Part shown: piece by piece, positions 49,793 to 51,257 of the stretch
Position numbering within the stretch: the stretch's first letter is position 1
How the letters are laid out: the number at the start of each line of letters is the position of its first letter
Assembly (NCBI GenBank): GCA_002409445.1
Contig: DHNJ01000268.1
Location: 1,039 to 52,295, forward strand
Direction: 5' to 3'
DNA: 51,257 bases
Origin: Armatimonadetes bacterium UBA5419
Lineage (GTDB): Bacteria > Armatimonadota > UBA10988
The notes under the pieces: generated by a model
Database searches by the model: none
Told to the model about the DNA's origin: nothing
The model's input: the letters and a program-made list of their open reading frames with translations, nothing else
Program-made: the position numbers and the translations under genes

Positions 49793-51181
49793 ATGATCTC
49801 TCGAACTCGCTCGGCCGTGGTCATGACCATGGCCGCCGCACTGGTCGCGATGCTGGCGCTGGCTGGCTGTGGCTCGTCCAGCAAGGGCCTCGATCTGGGC
49901 GGCAGCAGCAAGGATCTGACCACCACCCGTGCCCTGGGCGCCCTCGAAGCCCGCATCGTCAACGCCGACCGCACGCCGGCGGCTGGCCAGGCCGTGCTCG
50001 TCAGCGGCACGCGCGCGGCGACCACCTCAATCAGCGTGACCACCGACGCCCGCGGCATCATCCGCCTCGGATCGCTGGCACCGGGCAACTACCAGTTGCT
50101 CATCGGCGCGGTGGCCTTCCGTGCACCGATCGAGGCCGGCCAGGTGACCACACGGCTCTACAACCTTGGCCAACCGAACGTCACGCGCACCGATCTGGGC
50201 GAGATGTTCATCCTCAACGGTTTGGGCCAGACGCTGAGCCGTCTCGACACCGAGACCGGCACCATCGCCAACAACGTCGTCAAGACCGGCAAGTGGCCCA
50301 ACGCCGTCGCCTTCTACAAGGGCATCGGCTACATCGTCAACTCGGGCGACAACAGCATCCAGCGCTTCAACCCCGTCGACGGCAAGACCATCGACACGAC
50401 CGACCTGGGTGCCGGTCGCAACCCGTACTACATTGCCTTCTGGCAGGACAAGGCGTTCGTGACCAACCTACTGGCTAACCAGGTGCAGGTGCTCAACCTG
50501 GCCGAGGACAAGCCGGTCCTGGGCAAGACGATCGATGTGGGCACGCAGCCATCCGGGCTGGTTGTGACCAACGACAAGGTCTACGTCTTCTGCACCGGCG
50601 CGTCGTGGGTCGGCTCGGACGTGACGTACGCGCAGGGCACGGTCCATGTGCTGAACGCGGGCACCGAGACCGTCGAGGCCGTGCTGGAGCTCGGTGAGAA
50701 GTCCAATCCGCAGGCCGGTGTCGTCGGTGCTGAAGGCCACGTGTACGTCCTCTGCACCGGTGACTACCAGACCGTCGGCAGCTCGGTGCTGCGGGTCAAC
50801 GCACGGTCCAATACGCTGGACGGTGCGCCGCTGCCGCTGACCCGCGAGGGCGGGCTCGTCTCGGCGCGGGCGATCACCATCGCGCCGAACGGTCGCGCCT
50901 TCATCGCCGACCAGAGCGGCGCGCGCATTCACGTCGTCGATACGAAGGAGCACAAGGTGCTGCGCACCGGCCGCAACGCGCTGGACCAGGGCGGCAACCC
51001 GCTGGACCTGGCCGCAAGCGCCAACGGGCTGGTTTGGGTCTTCAACTTCTCTGACGACCAGGTCCGCGCCTTCGACGCCGGCAGCTACGCGCGGCGCTAC
51101 GGCCCGCTCGGCGCCGGCGACGGCCCGATGTACGGCGGCACGCGCGAGCGGCAGCCGGCGGCCGCGGTGGCCGTCCGCTAG
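49793..51181 (+). CDS. Beta-propeller lipoprotein of the B12 operon (BtuG-like role proposed)
   Basis: The start is ATG at 49793 with AAGGAG upstream, 25 bp after the receptor gene. The product is 462 aa. The signal ends in lipobox LALAGC (Cys26). Residues about 48-115 look like a small carboxypeptidase-regulatory-type beta domain (EARIVNADRTPAAGQAVLV). From about 130 onward YVTN/YncE-type propeller repeats occur (FILNGLGQTLSRLDTETG, YIVNSGDNSIQRFNP, VTNLLANQVQVLNLA, FIADQSGARIHVVDT). In Bacteroides, BtuG is a beta-propeller surface lipoprotein that captures B12 for BtuB; this gene has the same fold class, anchor and operon position. Orthology is not shown. Confidence 0.82.
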   Translation: MISRTRSAVVMTMAAALVAMLALAGCGSSSKGLDLGGSSKDLTTTRALGALEARIVNADRTPAAGQAVLVSGTRAATTSISVTTDARGIIRLGSLAPGNYQLLIGAVAFRAPIEAGQVTTRLYNLGQPNVTRTDLGEMFILNGLGQTLSRLDTETGTIANNVVKTGKWPNAVAFYKGIGYIVNSGDNSIQRFNPVDGKTIDTTDLGAGRNPYYIAFWQDKAFVTNLLANQVQVLNLAEDKPVLGKTIDVGTQPSGLVVTNDKVYVFCTGASWVGSDVTYAQGTVHVLNAGTETVEAVLELGEKSNPQAGVVGAEGHVYVLCTGDYQTVGSSVLRVNARSNTLDGAPLPLTREGGLVSARAITIAPNGRAFIADQSGARIHVVDTKEHKVLRTGRNALDQGGNPLDLAASANGLVWVFNFSDDQVRAFDAGSYARRYGPLGAGDGPMYGGTRERQPAAAVAVR

Positions 51182-51200
51182 CCCGCGTCCCAACGCAGCC

Positions 51201-51232
51201 CGCGCCCCGTCAGCCGAAGCTGGCGGGGCGCG
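51201..51232 (+). terminator. Terminator of the cobalamin-uptake operon
   Basis: A 13-bp stem (51201-51213 with 51220-51232, one G-U pair) encloses loop CCGAAG. It lies 20 bp after the propeller gene stop and is followed by GTGCTTTGGGG, a weak U-tract. Confidence 0.75.
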
Positions 51233-51257
51233 GTGCTTTGGGGAACGCTGCTACTAG

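Overview
The window is about 51 kb of very GC-rich, almost fully coding bacterial chromosome. It contains no transposase, integrase, phage gene, CRISPR array or rRNA. The organism has an outer membrane: it carries Kdo and heptose genes (kdsA, kdsD, gmhA), a polysaccharide ABC exporter, TonB and a TonB-dependent receptor. It also has an SRP RNA with an Alu-type 5' domain, many secreted carbohydrate-active enzymes, and an H-X9-DG/pseudopilin-type domain. These traits together suggest an Armatimonadota-like or neighbouring lineage. That placement is inference; no marker gene in the window fixes it.

Region by region. Positions 1-8273 form a secreted carbohydrate-active block: the end of a GH2 beta-galactosidase, a pectate-lyase-type beta-helix, a GH99/WbsX-like protein with a LamG tail, a heparinase II/III-like lyase, and a GH5 with an inserted beta domain. 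Positions 8267-18423 are one long minus-strand series: a DHA2 efflux pump with a Spy-like lipoprotein, kdsA-kdsD, a beta-CASP ribonuclease, a DUF2961/GH172 enzyme, and a tightly overlapping six-gene cluster. That cluster encodes an ICMT-like methyltransferase, a DUF4395-like protein, a Tes/MJ0619-like radical SAM enzyme, an Lgt-like protein lacking Lgt catalytic residues, a zinc-ribbon membrane protein and a small membrane protein. It is the best candidate here for an undescribed lipid-modifying system. Positions 18461-22606 hold tandem OsmC paralogs, a lipoprotein and a second GH5-like enzyme. Positions 22736-25146 hold a Wzm/Wzt-type exporter with an FkbM methyltransferase. Positions 25143-28357 hold an atypical asparagine-synthase-like enzyme and an S10 peptidase.

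Positions 28440-30334 encode an ECF-type sigma factor, an unusual membrane anti-sigma-like protein whose outer part is a pseudopilin/H-X9-DG domain, and gmhA. Positions 30331-37002 encode one giant DUF4011-helicase-nuclease-DUF3320 protein of the Hhe anti-phage type. Positions 37139-37891 are a stable-RNA operon of alternating Ser and Arg tRNAs ending in SRP RNA. Positions 38022-43930 are a compact housekeeping operon: serine hydrolase, mntP, DUF1257-DUF2997, mnmA, DAHP synthase, grpE and a membrane hydrolase. A secreted two-part protein follows, then gcvH with a LipM-type octanoyltransferase.

The window ends with a complete cobalamin-uptake operon (46368-51232): promoter, B12 riboswitch, TonB, BtuB-like receptor, a beta-propeller lipoprotein resembling BtuG in role, and a terminator.

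Gene packing is extreme. Most same-strand neighbours are joined by ATGA, GTGA or TGATG overlaps, and all five convergent gene pairs overlap through their stop codons.
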